DNA of 43,742 bases. Source: JBFMFH01 sp040752275. GTDB lineage: Bacteria; Acidobacteriota; Vicinamibacteria; Vicinamibacterales; JAKQTR01. Location: assembly GCA_040752275.1 (NCBI GenBank), contig JBFMFH010000003.1, positions 1 to 43,742 of the forward strand. The letters are read 5' to 3'. Position numbers and translations under genes: made by a program. The notes beneath the pieces are model-generated. The model had not been told where the DNA came from, did not search any database, and saw only the letters and a program-made list of their open reading frames with translations. Positions 33,566-41,682 of the stretch are shown piece by piece (positions within the stretch are counted from its first letter, which is position 1; each line of letters starts with the position of its first letter).

Positions 33566-34683
33566 AACGTGACCTCCTGGGGGGAGAACGCCAGACGCCG
33601 GGCGGGCCGCGTCGCGGGACCACCCAGCAGGCGCATCGTCCCGATCGAGGCCCGCACCCACCACGGCCCTCCTCGCGTCCAGAACGTCGAGATCGGCATC
33701 GCGGCGCCGCTGTCGAGCACGACGAAGACCCGGTCCGTCCAGCGTCGCTGATCCGGCTCCAGACCGTCATCGTCACGCAGGATGTCGGCTGTCGCCTCCA
33801 GGATGCGCGTGATTGCGTGTTCGTGGTACTCGGGCATGATCACCACGGTCGACCTCAGGCCGACACGGATCTCCTCGGCGAACTCGGCGAAGCTGCCGGC
33901 CTCGGTGAGGTTGATGAACGCGTTGGGCGCGCGGCCGTGCCGGTCTCCTCCGCCCACCACCGGCATCTCCCACGACCGCGCCAGCCGTACGACCGCCTTG
34001 TTCTCGGTCCAGCTGCGGTAGCCGTTGACCTCGGTCGCGTGGAGAAACGGGCGGCACCGCTCGACGAGTAGGGCAAGCGCCTGATGGCCCTGGTCGAGGT
34101 TCCCGTGGGCGTTCCAGAGCGGGTGGTTCAGCACAATGAGCGTCGCGGGGTCTGCCGCCATCCACGCGAGCAGGTCGGCGAGGCGGCCCGGTGAGGGGTC
34201 CTTCGTGAACTCGGCGCACGCGTGGTGCATGGCCCGAGCCTGGTCGCCGGGCAGGTTGTGCAGGCCGATGTGGAAGACCGTGTCCTCGTAGGGAACCGTC
34301 CATTCGAACGAGACGGGCGCGTGATCCCAGATGTCGAGGGCGGCCAGCCCCAGCCCGGCGTCGATCGAGTCGTGGTCGGTGATCGACACGAACGAGGGCA
34401 ACCCGAAGCGCGCGTCCGCCTGCTGCCGCTCCGACTCGAAGACCGCCCGCGGGCCGAGGGGCGGACACCAGTACCCGCGCGAGAAGTCGAGCGGCGCGCC
34501 GTTCTCACGCTCGAAGCTCGCCGCCTTCTGACGCACGAGTGCCGACACGAGCGGCACCTTCTCGACAATGCCCGGCAGGAAGTTGAGAACCTCTCGAGAG
34601 TGGAACGTGTGGCTGTGCAGTGACACGGCTGAGCGAAACGGTCCGGCGATCGAGGGGTAGTACGACTCGATGCTGGTGTGCAC
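33562..34683 (-). CDS. PHP-fold metal-dependent hydrolase-like protein
   Basis: The 373-residue product has PHP-domain metal motifs in order: SLHSHTFHSRE near residue 20, FVSITDHDSIDAGLGL near 100, VLNHPLWNAHGN in the middle and VVGGGDRHGRAPNAF near 250. PHP proteins are phosphoesterases; the substrate here is unknown. GTG 34683 is chosen because AGGAG precedes it; the upstream ATG has no ribosome site. It is the first gene of an operon with GT4 and GT2 genes. It is read from a promoter with the three-repeat operator at 34757-34783. Partnership with glycosyltransferases suggests a lipid-linked or sugar-phosphate substrate. Confidence 0.8.
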   Translation of the reverse strand: MHTSIESYYPSIAGPFRSAVSLHSHTFHSREVLNFLPGIVEKVPLVSALVRQKAASFERENGAPLDFSRGYWCPPLGPRAVFESERQQADARFGLPSFVSITDHDSIDAGLGLAALDIWDHAPVSFEWTVPYEDTVFHIGLHNLPGDQARAMHHACAEFTKDPSPGRLADLLAWMAADPATLIVLNHPLWNAHGNLDQGHQALALLVERCRPFLHATEVNGYRSWTENKAVVRLARSWEMPVVGGGDRHGRAPNAFINLTEAGSFAEFAEEIRVGLRSTVVIMPEYHEHAITRILEATADILRDDDGLEPDQRRWTDRVFVVLDSGAAMPISTFWTRGGPWWVRASIGTMRLLGGPATRPARRLAFSPQEVTL

Positions 34684-34731
34684 GATAGGACGCTCCTTTC
34701 GTGGAGTGCGCAAGGCACGACCAGCACCAAC

Positions 34732-34783
34732 ACTAGAGGGCGCGCATGAACCGCCGGTATCGTTCCGGTTAGGTCTTCGTTAA
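34732..34783 (-). promoter_or_regulatory. Three-repeat response-regulator box and -10 of the PHP-GT operon
   Basis: On the minus strand TTAAC-N6-CTAAC-N6-GATAC (34783-34757) gives three pentamers at 11-bp spacing. After exactly 20 bases comes CTAGT (34736-34732), which probably contains the -10 box. The same layout, with the same 20-base distance, precedes the receptor gene at 35799. The start codon lies 48 bases further on. An 11-bp period is typical for PhoB/OmpR-family regulators. Confidence 0.6.
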
Positions 34784-34856
34784 CTGTGCCGCCCTGCGCC
34801 GGATTCTGTGACGCCGTCGTTGCGTGTGTTAATTCGGCGTGAGATCTGCGCGATGT

Positions 34857-34883
34857 GTAATCGACAATTAACAGATCTGTCAC
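34857..34883 (+). promoter_or_regulatory. Three-repeat response-regulator box at the regulator's own start
   Basis: GTAAT-N6-TTAAC-N6-GTCAC shares its last two pentamers exactly with the box before the receptor gene. No CTAGT follows at 20 bases. Instead the first pentamer overlaps TGTAAT (34856-34861), a possible -10 box. This position suggests repression of the regulator by itself rather than activation. AGATCT occurs here (34873-34878) and again at 34842-34847. Confidence 0.5.
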
Positions 34884-34905
34884 GAAGGGGAAACGGCGGG
34901 CGGAC

Positions 34906-35619
34906 ATGCTGTCGAGTATGGATGGCACACGTGTGCTCATCGTCGAGGACGAGCGGGACATCGCCGAACTGGTCCGCCACGCTCTTCTGAGGGACGGACA
35001 TCGGGCCGTGGACGTGGTCACGACGGGAGACGCCGCGCTCCGGTCGGTGTCGGTTGCCGTGCCCGACCTGGTCATCCTCGACCTCAATCTCCCCACGACC
35101 AGCGGCTTCGAGGTGTGCCGCCAACTGCGCGGGAGGCCCGACACCTCACACGTGCCCATCATCGTGCTCACCGCCAGGACGTCCGAGAGCGACCGGGTGC
35201 GCGGACTCGACCTCGGTGCCGACGACTACGTGACGAAGCCGTTCAGCCTCCGCGAGCTCAGCGCGCGCGTTCGCGCCGTACTGCGGCGCCGCACGCCGGG
35301 CTCCCAGAACGCTTTGCCGCCGCCCGACCCGGTCCACCGCGGCCGGCATCTCATGGTCGACTTCGACGCCATCCTCGTGGAGGTCGACGGCCGCCCCGTG
35401 AGGCTGACAAGACGCGAGTACGAGCTGCTGGAGTGCCTGGTCAAGAACCCGAATCGTGTCCTGTCCCGGGACCGGCTGCTCGAGAAGGTGTGGCGAGTCC
35501 CACACCATGTGGACACGCGGTCGGTGGACGTGCACATCGGGCGGCTCCGCGGCAAGCTGGGCTCCGCCGGCGCGCAGATCGAGACGCTCGTGGGCCTCGG
35601 GTACCGCTTCGTCGAGTAG
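34906..35619 (+). CDS. PhoB/OmpR-family response regulator (orphan)
   Basis: The 237-residue product has a receiver domain (VLIVEDERDIAELVRHALL; phosphate-accepting aspartate in LVILDLNLPTTSG near residue 60; YVTKPFSLREL with the conserved lysine). It ends in a winged-helix domain (RLTRREYELLECLVKNPNRV to SVDVHIGRLRGKLG and GLGYRFVE). ATG 34918 is an alternative start, twelve bases on. No histidine kinase is adjacent, so the partner lies elsewhere. It sits between two operons that carry the same 11-bp-repeat boxes and is the obvious candidate to bind them. Confidence 0.9.
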   Translation: MLSSMDGTRVLIVEDERDIAELVRHALLRDGHRAVDVVTTGDAALRSVSVAVPDLVILDLNLPTTSGFEVCRQLRGRPDTSHVPIIVLTARTSESDRVRGLDLGADDYVTKPFSLRELSARVRAVLRRRTPGSQNALPPPDPVHRGRHLMVDFDAILVEVDGRPVRLTRREYELLECLVKNPNRVLSRDRLLEKVWRVPHHVDTRSVDVHIGRLRGKLGSAGAQIETLVGLGYRFVE

Positions 35620-35663
35620 GCCTCAAGACTCGGCCAGTCCCATCATCGTCACACGCCTGTTAC

Positions 35664-35717
35664 GTTACACAGACTTAACCAATGCGTCACGTGGGGATCA
35701 CCGCCGGGCGCTAGTCT
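35664..35717 (+). promoter_or_regulatory. Three-repeat response-regulator box and -10 of the receptor operon
   Basis: GTTAC-N6-TTAAC-N6-GTCAC (35664-35690) is followed after 20 bases by CTAGT (35711-35715), with TAGTCT as the likely -10 box. The layout and spacing match the PHP-operon promoter on the other strand. The receptor's start codon is about 80 bases further on. Confidence 0.6.
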
Positions 35718-35798
35718 GACTGGACAACAGTCCGCCTCGTGGTCTCGGTGTCGCGTCGCGGTCGAATACTGACTCACCGAACAGATCCAGGTGAACTC

Positions 35799-38582
35799 AT
35801 GAGAATGGCAGTCGTGGCATTGCTCGTTGGTCTTGCGCTGGCGGTCCCGGCGTACGCGTTGCCGACGAGCCCCCAGCAGAACCCCGGCGGCGGCGCATCT
35901 GCACCGCCCGCTGGCGGCGCAGTGCGTGTCGTCGGCACGGTCATCGACCAGCAGGCAGCCATTCCGCTGCCCGGCGTCCCCGTGGAAGTGGTCGGAACCG
36001 GACACGTGGTCTACACCGACGTGGACGGCCGCTACGTGCTGTCGCTGCCCCGTGGGACGCACCAGTTGAAGGTTCTCCTGGACGGCTACCAGGAGAAGAC
36101 GATCACGGTCGAGGTCGCCGGCAGCCGGACGATGACCGTCAACGTGCCCATGGCCATGCATGCGTACGCCGAGACCATCACGGTCATCGGACAGTCCGTC
36201 GACGCAATCACCTCGAGTGCGGCCGCGCAGCTCACCGAGCGCATGAACGCCAACGTGATCACGGACAACATGGGCGCGAGCGAGATGCGGCAGAACGCCG
36301 ACAGCGATGCGGCCGGGGCGATGGCCCGGGTCACGGGCATCTCGGTCGTCGACAACTCGTATGTCTACGTGCGCGGCCTGGGCGAGCGCTACAGCAACAC
36401 GACACTCAACGGCGCGACGCTCCCGACCACTGAGCCGGACAAGAAGGTGGTCCCGCTCGACCTGTTCCCGACGGGTCTCCTCGACAGCGTTCAGGTTGTG
36501 AAGAGCTACCAGCCGGATCGCTCCGCCGAGTTCGCGGGCGGACTCGTGCAGATTCAGCCCCTGAAGTTCCCCACCGGCCGATCGTTCTCGGGTGGTTATT
36601 CCTACAGCTCGAACAGCCTGACGAGGGGCAAGTCGGGCCTGGACTACGCCGGGGGCGGCCGCGACGGCTGGGGCTACGACGACGGGACGCGGTCCCTGCC
36701 GGCGGGCTTCCCGAACCGGCGCGTCATCCGGGGCGGCATCTACACCCCGGACGTCGGTTTCCTGCACAGCGAGCTCGAGACGATGGGCGAGCTGTTCCCC
36801 AACGTGTGGGACCTGAGCCCCGCGGACGGCAAGGGCGGCCAGTCCTGGAACCTGACCTTCGGAGACCGCTGGGGCAAGCTGGGCGTCCTCGCCGGCTACA
36901 ACCAGAACTACAAGGAACAGATCCACGACGAAACGCAGACCTTCTACCGCGCGTCCGGCAACCAGCTCGAGACGTTCAGCGACTACGACTTCCAGTACAC
37001 GACGCGAAAGGCGAACGTCGGGGCAGTCGGGAACGTCGCGTACCAGTTCACCGGCAACCACCGCGTGGCGTTCGAGAACTTCTACAGCCACTCGGGCAAG
37101 GACGAGGCCCGGTACTTCGAGGGCTTCAACAGCGACATCAACACCGACATCAGGAACCAGCGGCTCTTCTGGATCGAAGAGGGCCTGCTGTCGAATCAGC
37201 TCTCGGGCAACCACTTCTTCCCGGGCCTGGGCAACAGCATCATCGACTGGCGCTTCACGTATTCGAAGGCCGACCGCGACGAGCCGGACGTGCGTGAGGT
37301 CCTCTACGAGCGCAACGGCAGCGTGTTCGTCCTGGCCGACGAGTCGCAGAGCGGCTTCCGGATGTTCAATGCCCTCGATGACAGGACCTACGACGGGGGC
37401 GTCAACGGGGCGATTCTGTCGAAGATGGCCGGGCAGCCGGTGCAGTACAAGTTCGGCGGCGGCTATACCGAGCGGGCGCGCGACTTCTCGTCGCGGCGCT
37501 TCCGGTTCCAGCCGATCCGCCGGGGCCCGGATCTGACCCAGGCGGCCGGCCAGATCTTCACGGCCGCGAACATCGGGCCGTACTGGGAGATCAAGGAAGA
37601 GACACGGACGACGGACACCTACGACGCCAGGCTGACGACGGGGTTTGGCTACGGCATGATCGATTGGGCTCTCGGCACGAGGTCCCGCCTCGTCGGCGGC
37701 CTGCGCGTCGAGGCGTTCAATCAGACGGTCAACACCTTCGATCTGTTCGACGTCGACCTCGATGACGAACGCAACACCATCACGGCCGAGAACAAGAACA
37801 CCGACGTCTTCCCGGCCGTCAACTACATCTACGCGATCACCGGCCGGCAGAACGTCCGGTTCGGCTTCAGCCAGACGACCAACCGGCCCGAGTTCCGGGA
37901 GCTGGCGCCCTTCGAGTTCACGGACATCGTCGGCGGGCGCGCGGTGGTCGGCAATCCCGACCTCAAGCGGGCGCTGATCCAGAACGTCGACTTCCGGTGG
38001 GAGTTGTTCCCGGGCGCCGAGCAGGTGCTCTCGGCCAGCGTGTTCTTCAAGAACTTCCAGGACCCGATCGAGAAGATCATCGAGCCGACCGCCCAGCTCC
38101 GCACGTCGTTCACCAACGCGGAAGGGGCGCGCAACTTCGGGTTCGAGGTCGAAGCGCGCAAGCTGTTCGGCCGGTACTTCCTCGTCGGCGGCAACTACAC
38201 GTTCGTCGACTCCAAGGTCACCCTGACGCCCCAGGCGGCCCAGGTGCAGACGTCGCTCGAACGTCCGCTGGCCGGCCAGTCGAAGAACGTCTTCAACGGC
38301 CTCTTCGAGGTTCGCGGTGACTGGGGCGCGGTCCGTCTGCTCTACAACTACTTCGACAAGCGGATCAGCGACGTCGGATCCCTGGGCCTGCCGGACATCT
38401 ACGAGGACGGGCGTTCGACGGTGGACCTCGTGTTCGTGGCGAAGTGGAAGCAGCTGAACTTCAAGGTCGCCGCCGAGAACCTGGGCGACGAAGCGTACCT
38501 GTTCACGCAGGGCGAGAAGGTGCAGCGCGAGTTCACGTTCGGCCGCACGATCCAGTTCGGCGTTGGTTTCGACGTCTTCTAG
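35799..38582 (+). CDS. TonB-dependent receptor with N-terminal carboxypeptidase-like domain
   Basis: The product is 927 residues from ATG 35799, with AGGTGA upstream. A signal peptide (AVVALLVGLALAVPAYA) precedes a CarboxypepD_reg domain (VRVVGTVIDQQAAIPLPGVP to VDGRYVLSLPRGTHQLKV). A plug follows (SSAAAQLTERMNANVITDNM; GITGIS-like ARVTGISVVDNSYVYVRGLG; NGATLPTTEPDKKVVPLDLF). The barrel ends FTFGRTIQFGVGFDVF with a terminal phenylalanine. It belongs to a different subgroup from the receptor at 25894. It is followed by the beta-helix and lipoprotein genes, an arrangement that suggests one uptake or surface complex under control of the adjacent regulator. Confidence 0.9.
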   Translation: MRMAVVALLVGLALAVPAYALPTSPQQNPGGGASAPPAGGAVRVVGTVIDQQAAIPLPGVPVEVVGTGHVVYTDVDGRYVLSLPRGTHQLKVLLDGYQEKTITVEVAGSRTMTVNVPMAMHAYAETITVIGQSVDAITSSAAAQLTERMNANVITDNMGASEMRQNADSDAAGAMARVTGISVVDNSYVYVRGLGERYSNTTLNGATLPTTEPDKKVVPLDLFPTGLLDSVQVVKSYQPDRSAEFAGGLVQIQPLKFPTGRSFSGGYSYSSNSLTRGKSGLDYAGGGRDGWGYDDGTRSLPAGFPNRRVIRGGIYTPDVGFLHSELETMGELFPNVWDLSPADGKGGQSWNLTFGDRWGKLGVLAGYNQNYKEQIHDETQTFYRASGNQLETFSDYDFQYTTRKANVGAVGNVAYQFTGNHRVAFENFYSHSGKDEARYFEGFNSDINTDIRNQRLFWIEEGLLSNQLSGNHFFPGLGNSIIDWRFTYSKADRDEPDVREVLYERNGSVFVLADESQSGFRMFNALDDRTYDGGVNGAILSKMAGQPVQYKFGGGYTERARDFSSRRFRFQPIRRGPDLTQAAGQIFTAANIGPYWEIKEETRTTDTYDARLTTGFGYGMIDWALGTRSRLVGGLRVEAFNQTVNTFDLFDVDLDDERNTITAENKNTDVFPAVNYIYAITGRQNVRFGFSQTTNRPEFRELAPFEFTDIVGGRAVVGNPDLKRALIQNVDFRWELFPGAEQVLSASVFFKNFQDPIEKIIEPTAQLRTSFTNAEGARNFGFEVEARKLFGRYFLVGGNYTFVDSKVTLTPQAAQVQTSLERPLAGQSKNVFNGLFEVRGDWGAVRLLYNYFDKRISDVGSLGLPDIYEDGRSTVDLVFVAKWKQLNFKVAAENLGDEAYLFTQGEKVQREFTFGRTIQFGVGFDVF

Positions 38583-38608
38583 CTGGCAAGGGCAGGCAGT
38601 AACTTGGG

Positions 38609-38630
38609 GGCCGGGGTCGAGGCCCCGGCC
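38609..38630 (+). other. Intergenic hairpin between receptor and beta-helix genes
   Basis: GGCCGGGG and CCCCGGCC form a perfect 8-bp stem around TCGAGG. It stands between the receptor's stop and the next ribosome site. No T-run follows, so it is more likely an mRNA stability or partial-attenuation structure than a full terminator. Confidence 0.4.
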
Positions 38631-38639
38631 AAGGAGATC

Positions 38640-39995
38640 ATGATCACCATGAAGCGCTTCACGACACGGACCGCACTCGGGCTGGCGGCGCTCGTTGCTT
38701 TCTCCCTGGCCGAGCACGCGACCGTCCACACGCAGATCGTCTCGCAGCCCCGCAATGTCCCCGGCCTCAGCAAGCCCGTCAGGGTCGTGCGCGGCCGGAT
38801 TACCCGTGATTTCACCATGACCGCCGACACCTACTGGGTGCTGCGCGGCGCGGTGTTCGTCGAGAGTGGTGCCACCCTCAACATCGAGCCGGGCACGCGC
38901 GTCGTCGGCGAGCTGGCGACGCTCGGGACGCTGGTGATCGCCCAGGGCGGGCGAATCAACGCCGCCGGCACGGCGACGGCGCCGATCCAGTTCACGAGCG
39001 ACCAGCCCATCGGCCTGCGGGCGCGCGGCGACTGGGGCGGCCTCATCATCAACGGCCGCGCGCCGATCAACGTTCCTGGCGGCGTCGCTCTCGGTGAGGG
39101 CGACACGGGCCAGTACGGCGGCACGGATCCCGACGACAACAGCGGCGTCCTCACGTACGTCCGCGTCGAGTACGCCGGCATCGAGTTCAGCCCCGACAAC
39201 GAGCTGAACGGAATCGCCTTCCAGGGTGTCGGCCGCGGCACGACCGTCGACCACGTGCAGGTGAAGTACAACAAGGACGACTGCTACGAGTTCTTCGGCG
39301 GCACCGTCGACGCCAAGCACATCATCGCCACCAGTTGCGGCGACGACAGCATCGACTGGACCTACGGCTGGACCGGCCGGCTGCAGTTCGGCATCGTGAA
39401 CCAGATGGCGGACGACGCCGACAACGGCTTCGAGGCCGACAACAACAGCAGCAACAACGACCTGCTGCCGCGCTCGGCTCCGATGATCTACAACCTCACG
39501 CTGCTCGGCGACCCGACGCGGAACTCCGGCAACGAGAGTGACGATGGGATGCTCGTTCGCGAGGGCACCGCGGGCACGTTCCGCAACTTCATCGTCTACG
39601 GTTTCAAGGAGTGGGGCGTCAACGTCGACCACACCGCGACGATCAACCAGGGGAACCTCGGCACGCTGACCTGGGCGAACGGGATCATCACCGAGAACGG
39701 CAACTCGAGCGTTCCCGGGAGAGGCAACCTCGACAGCGCGGCCGCCCCATTCATCCAGAACGTTCCCACGATCCGGGTGGGCAATGGCGCGGCCTTCGAT
39801 CCCGGCCTGGTCGACCCGTTCAACAACGCGGCGCCGGTCTTCCGACCCGCCGGCCCGACCGCCCTGGCCATGCAGCTTGCGCCGGCCGTGCCGCCGAACG
39901 ACGGGTTCTTCGAGATTGCCCCGTACATCGGGGCGCTGCACTTCGATCCGCTCCAGGACTGGACAACCGGCTGGACGGACTTCGCGATTCGGTAG
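38640..39995 (+). CDS. Secreted parallel beta-helix-like protein
   Basis: The product is about 451 residues. AAGGAG lies three bases before ATG 38640; ATG 38649 is an equally possible start. After a signal peptide (TALGLAALVAFSLAEHATVH) come short repeats typical of right-handed beta-helices: TYWVLRGAVFVESGATLNIE, TLGTLVIAQGGRINAAGTAT, DWGGLIINGRAPINVPGG, GVLTYVRVEYAGIEF and NGIAFQGVGRGTTVDHVQVK. The family is often encoded next to TonB receptors of this subgroup. It probably sits at the surface or in the periplasm with the receptor. No catalytic residues can be named. Confidence 0.75.
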   Translation: MITMKRFTTRTALGLAALVAFSLAEHATVHTQIVSQPRNVPGLSKPVRVVRGRITRDFTMTADTYWVLRGAVFVESGATLNIEPGTRVVGELATLGTLVIAQGGRINAAGTATAPIQFTSDQPIGLRARGDWGGLIINGRAPINVPGGVALGEGDTGQYGGTDPDDNSGVLTYVRVEYAGIEFSPDNELNGIAFQGVGRGTTVDHVQVKYNKDDCYEFFGGTVDAKHIIATSCGDDSIDWTYGWTGRLQFGIVNQMADDADNGFEADNNSSNNDLLPRSAPMIYNLTLLGDPTRNSGNESDDGMLVREGTAGTFRNFIVYGFKEWGVNVDHTATINQGNLGTLTWANGIITENGNSSVPGRGNLDSAAAPFIQNVPTIRVGNGAAFDPGLVDPFNNAAPVFRPAGPTALAMQLAPAVPPNDGFFEIAPYIGALHFDPLQDWTTGWTDFAIR

Positions 39996-39996
39996 C

Positions 39997-40560
39997 GTGA
40001 GTCCGCTTCGGTTCCCCGATCTGCGAAGGCCGAAGGGGGCCGCCCGCTGGGGCGGTCCTCTTCGTCGTCTGCTGGCGCTGGCAGCCGTCGCCTGCCTGGC
40101 CGCTGCCGCGTGCGGCGGCTCCGGCCGGCCCGAGTTCTCCCACACCTTCCAGTCGGCCGACGCCCTCGCCGCCGAGGTCCTCGACGCGCTCGCGCGCAAG
40201 GATGCCCCCCATCTCCAGGCGCTGGCGCTGGGCGAGCACGAGTTCCGGAAGTGGGTCTGGCCCAGACTCCCCGTTTCCCGCCCCGGGGTGAACGTGTCCT
40301 TCGACTACTTCTGGAAGGACTTCGCGTTCAAGAGCCGGGCCTCGCTCGCCTCGACCCTGCACGAATTCGGCGGCGAGCGGTTCGTGCTCCAGCGCGTCGA
40401 ATTCCTCGGCGAGACGACCGACTACGGGACCTTCTCGGTCTCGAGAGACGCACAACTGACGGTCACCGACGCGCTGGGACGGCAGCGGACGATCTGCGTC
40501 TTCGGGTCGGTTGTGCAGACCGGCGGGCGCCACAAGCTGTTCAGTTACGTGGTGGATTGA
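39997..40560 (+). CDS. Probable lipoprotein of unknown function
   Basis: The 187-residue product starts at GTG 39997, directly after the stop of the beta-helix gene. It has a basic N-terminus, a hydrophobic run (LLALAAVACLAAA) and a lipobox-like AAACGG, where the cysteine would be lipidated. The mature part is rich in charged residues and strands (NVSFDYFWKDFAFKSRASLA, LTVTDALGRQRTICVFGSVV). I recognise no family. As third gene of the receptor operon it may be an accessory outer- or inner-membrane lipoprotein. Confidence 0.6.
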   Translation: MSPLRFPDLRRPKGAARWGGPLRRLLALAAVACLAAAACGGSGRPEFSHTFQSADALAAEVLDALARKDAPHLQALALGEHEFRKWVWPRLPVSRPGVNVSFDYFWKDFAFKSRASLASTLHEFGGERFVLQRVEFLGETTDYGTFSVSRDAQLTVTDALGRQRTICVFGSVVQTGGRHKLFSYVVD

Positions 40561-40651
40561 GGCGGCGTCTGAGCGGCGGCCGGCTCCTGGTCTCGGCGCC
40601 CCACTTCCTCCTTGCGCGCCTGCGAGGCCCGACGCCTGTGACCTCGACGCC

Positions 40652-41053
40652 CTACTCACTGCCCCGCGTCGCCTCGTGCGCGAGGATTCGCAGGCCCGAC
40701 GCCTCCCACGCCGCCATCTGGTCTCGGCAGATCCGGACGAACAGTCCGGGGTCGACCGGGTTGAAGCGCACGTTCGGCAGCAGGGCACCGGTGCGCACGA
40801 TCGACACGTGGTCGGTGAAGTCGGCGAGATCGACCTTCAGCGCGAAGAAGTACGCCCACGATCTGGAGCGGAACGCGTCGGCGATGACCACGGGACGGCG
40901 GACGTCGATCTCGACCAGGCTCTCGAAGGGGATGACGAGGCGCCCGAGCCAGGTGCCCAGTTCGACCCGGTCCGGGTAGACGCGGTACTCCTGGCCCAGC
41001 GTCAGCCAGGTGCGTGGGGCGACGTAGACGGGAAGCTCGAACCGCTCGGACAT
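40652..41053 (-). CDS. Small PH-like domain protein
   Basis: The product is 133 residues from ATG 41053, with GGAGG upstream. The strand pattern TWLTLGQEYRVYPDRVELGT, LVIPFESLVEIDVRRPVV, AYFFALKVDLADFTDHVSIV resembles a bacterial PH-like (bPH) domain. The closing helix is GLFVRICRDQMAAWEASG. There is no signal peptide or membrane segment. The function is unknown. The 34-bp motif it shares with the TonB receptor's promoter lies 160 bases upstream. Confidence 0.6.
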   Translation of the reverse strand: MSERFELPVYVAPRTWLTLGQEYRVYPDRVELGTWLGRLVIPFESLVEIDVRRPVVIADAFRSRSWAYFFALKVDLADFTDHVSIVRTGALLPNVRFNPVDPGLFVRICRDQMAAWEASGLRILAHEATRGSE

Positions 41054-41211
41054 CGACGCCCTCCGGGGACGGGGCCTGCCTGATCGACATGGCGATTCTA
41101 GCGAGGCTACGCCTGAGACGGAACTGTCACGATTTCTTCGTGTTTCGTTCGCACGGGGTCGCCGACGGCGGCGGTGGACCACTCAGACCGCCGAGGCATG
41201 TGGGGGCGGCT

Positions 41212-41245
41212 CTAGCGACGTATGCCTGCCGGGCGCGCGCTTTGT
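41212..41245 (-). promoter_or_regulatory. Promoter-like 34-bp motif, copy B (before PH-like gene)
   Basis: On the minus strand it runs ACAAAGCGCGCGCC, CGGCAGG, CATACGTCGCTAG. Twenty-nine of 34 positions are identical to the copy at 29134-29167. The -10-like element here is CATACG (41224-41219). The start codon of the PH-like gene is 166 bases away, so the leader would be long. Confidence 0.45.
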
Positions 41246-41349
41246 ACTATTGGGCCGTCGGGGCAACCGTCCCCGGCACCCGACGCGCCATTCGACAACG
41301 AGACGTCGTCTTCGCGAATTGGGGTCCGGCCACCTTCCGCATTCCGCGC

Positions 41350-41438
41350 CCGGTCTCCGATCCCCGATCCCCGGTCCCCGGTCTTCGGCCCCCGATCCCC
41401 GGTCCCTGTTCTCCGGTCCCCGGTCCCTGTTCTCCGGC
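41350..41438. repeat. Low-complexity CCCCGGTCC repeat patch with 21-bp tandem duplication
   Basis: Short units such as CGATCCC, CGGTCCC and GGTCCCTGTTCTC alternate, and a 21-base unit is present twice in tandem (41397-41417 and 41418-41438, one difference). The minus strand has many runs of three to five G, which could form G-quadruplexes. No protein is encoded. Confidence 0.6.
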
Positions 41439-41487
41439 ATGCTTTCCGCACGCTTCCCGGGAGCCGAGCCACTCGGAGTGGCGACAG

Positions 41488-41509
41488 GTTGTGCAACTCA
41501 GTGCACAAC
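41488..41509. promoter_or_regulatory. 22-bp palindrome, probable operator
   Basis: GTTGTGCA and TGCACAAC are perfect 8-bp arms around the spacer ACTCAG. The shape fits a dimeric helix-turn-helix repressor. It lies about 200 bases before the HTH gene at 41706. Confidence 0.45.
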
Positions 41510-41535
41510 TGCGCAAGAACTGAGGAAGACCCGGT

Positions 41536-41571
41536 GGCCAACCGTTTGGCCGATCGGCCAAGATGTTGGCC
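41536..41571. promoter_or_regulatory. Four TTGGCC/GGCCAA motifs at 10-bp spacing
   Basis: Hexamers start at 41536 (GGCCAA), 41546 (TTGGCC), 41556 (GGCCAA) and 41566 (TTGGCC), in alternating orientation and exactly 10 bp apart. The middle two form a 16-bp perfect palindrome around GATC, and the outer two (with GGCCAAC and GTTGGCC) form a second one. All sites would face nearly the same side of the helix. A cooperative operator is likely. Confidence 0.55.
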
Positions 41572-41646
41572 GGTCCCCCGGAAACGCCCTCGCGGACGGC
41601 CCCGGCAGCATCCCGCCAACTGACTGACCCTCCGCTACTTGTCGAC

Positions 41647-41682
41647 TGTCCCAATACTGGACAACCTGGCACGCATCTCGCT
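41647..41682 (+). promoter_or_regulatory. Sigma-54-like promoter with upstream dyad
   Basis: TGGCACG (41667-41673), four bases, then TCGCT (41678-41682) matches the -24/-12 consensus TGGCACG-N4-TTGCW at all but one position. The key GG and GC are exactly 10 bases apart. TGTCC and GGACA (41647-41663), spaced by seven bases, form a dyad that touches the promoter. The start would be near 41693, just before the ribosome site of the HTH gene. Confidence 0.45.

Noticed and set aside
35649..40199. Very long open frame on the minus strand (over 1500 codons) opposite the receptor operon
   Set aside because: It is antisense to three genes with clear signal peptides and domains, has biased composition and no ribosome site. 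Open antisense frames are common in GC-rich genes.
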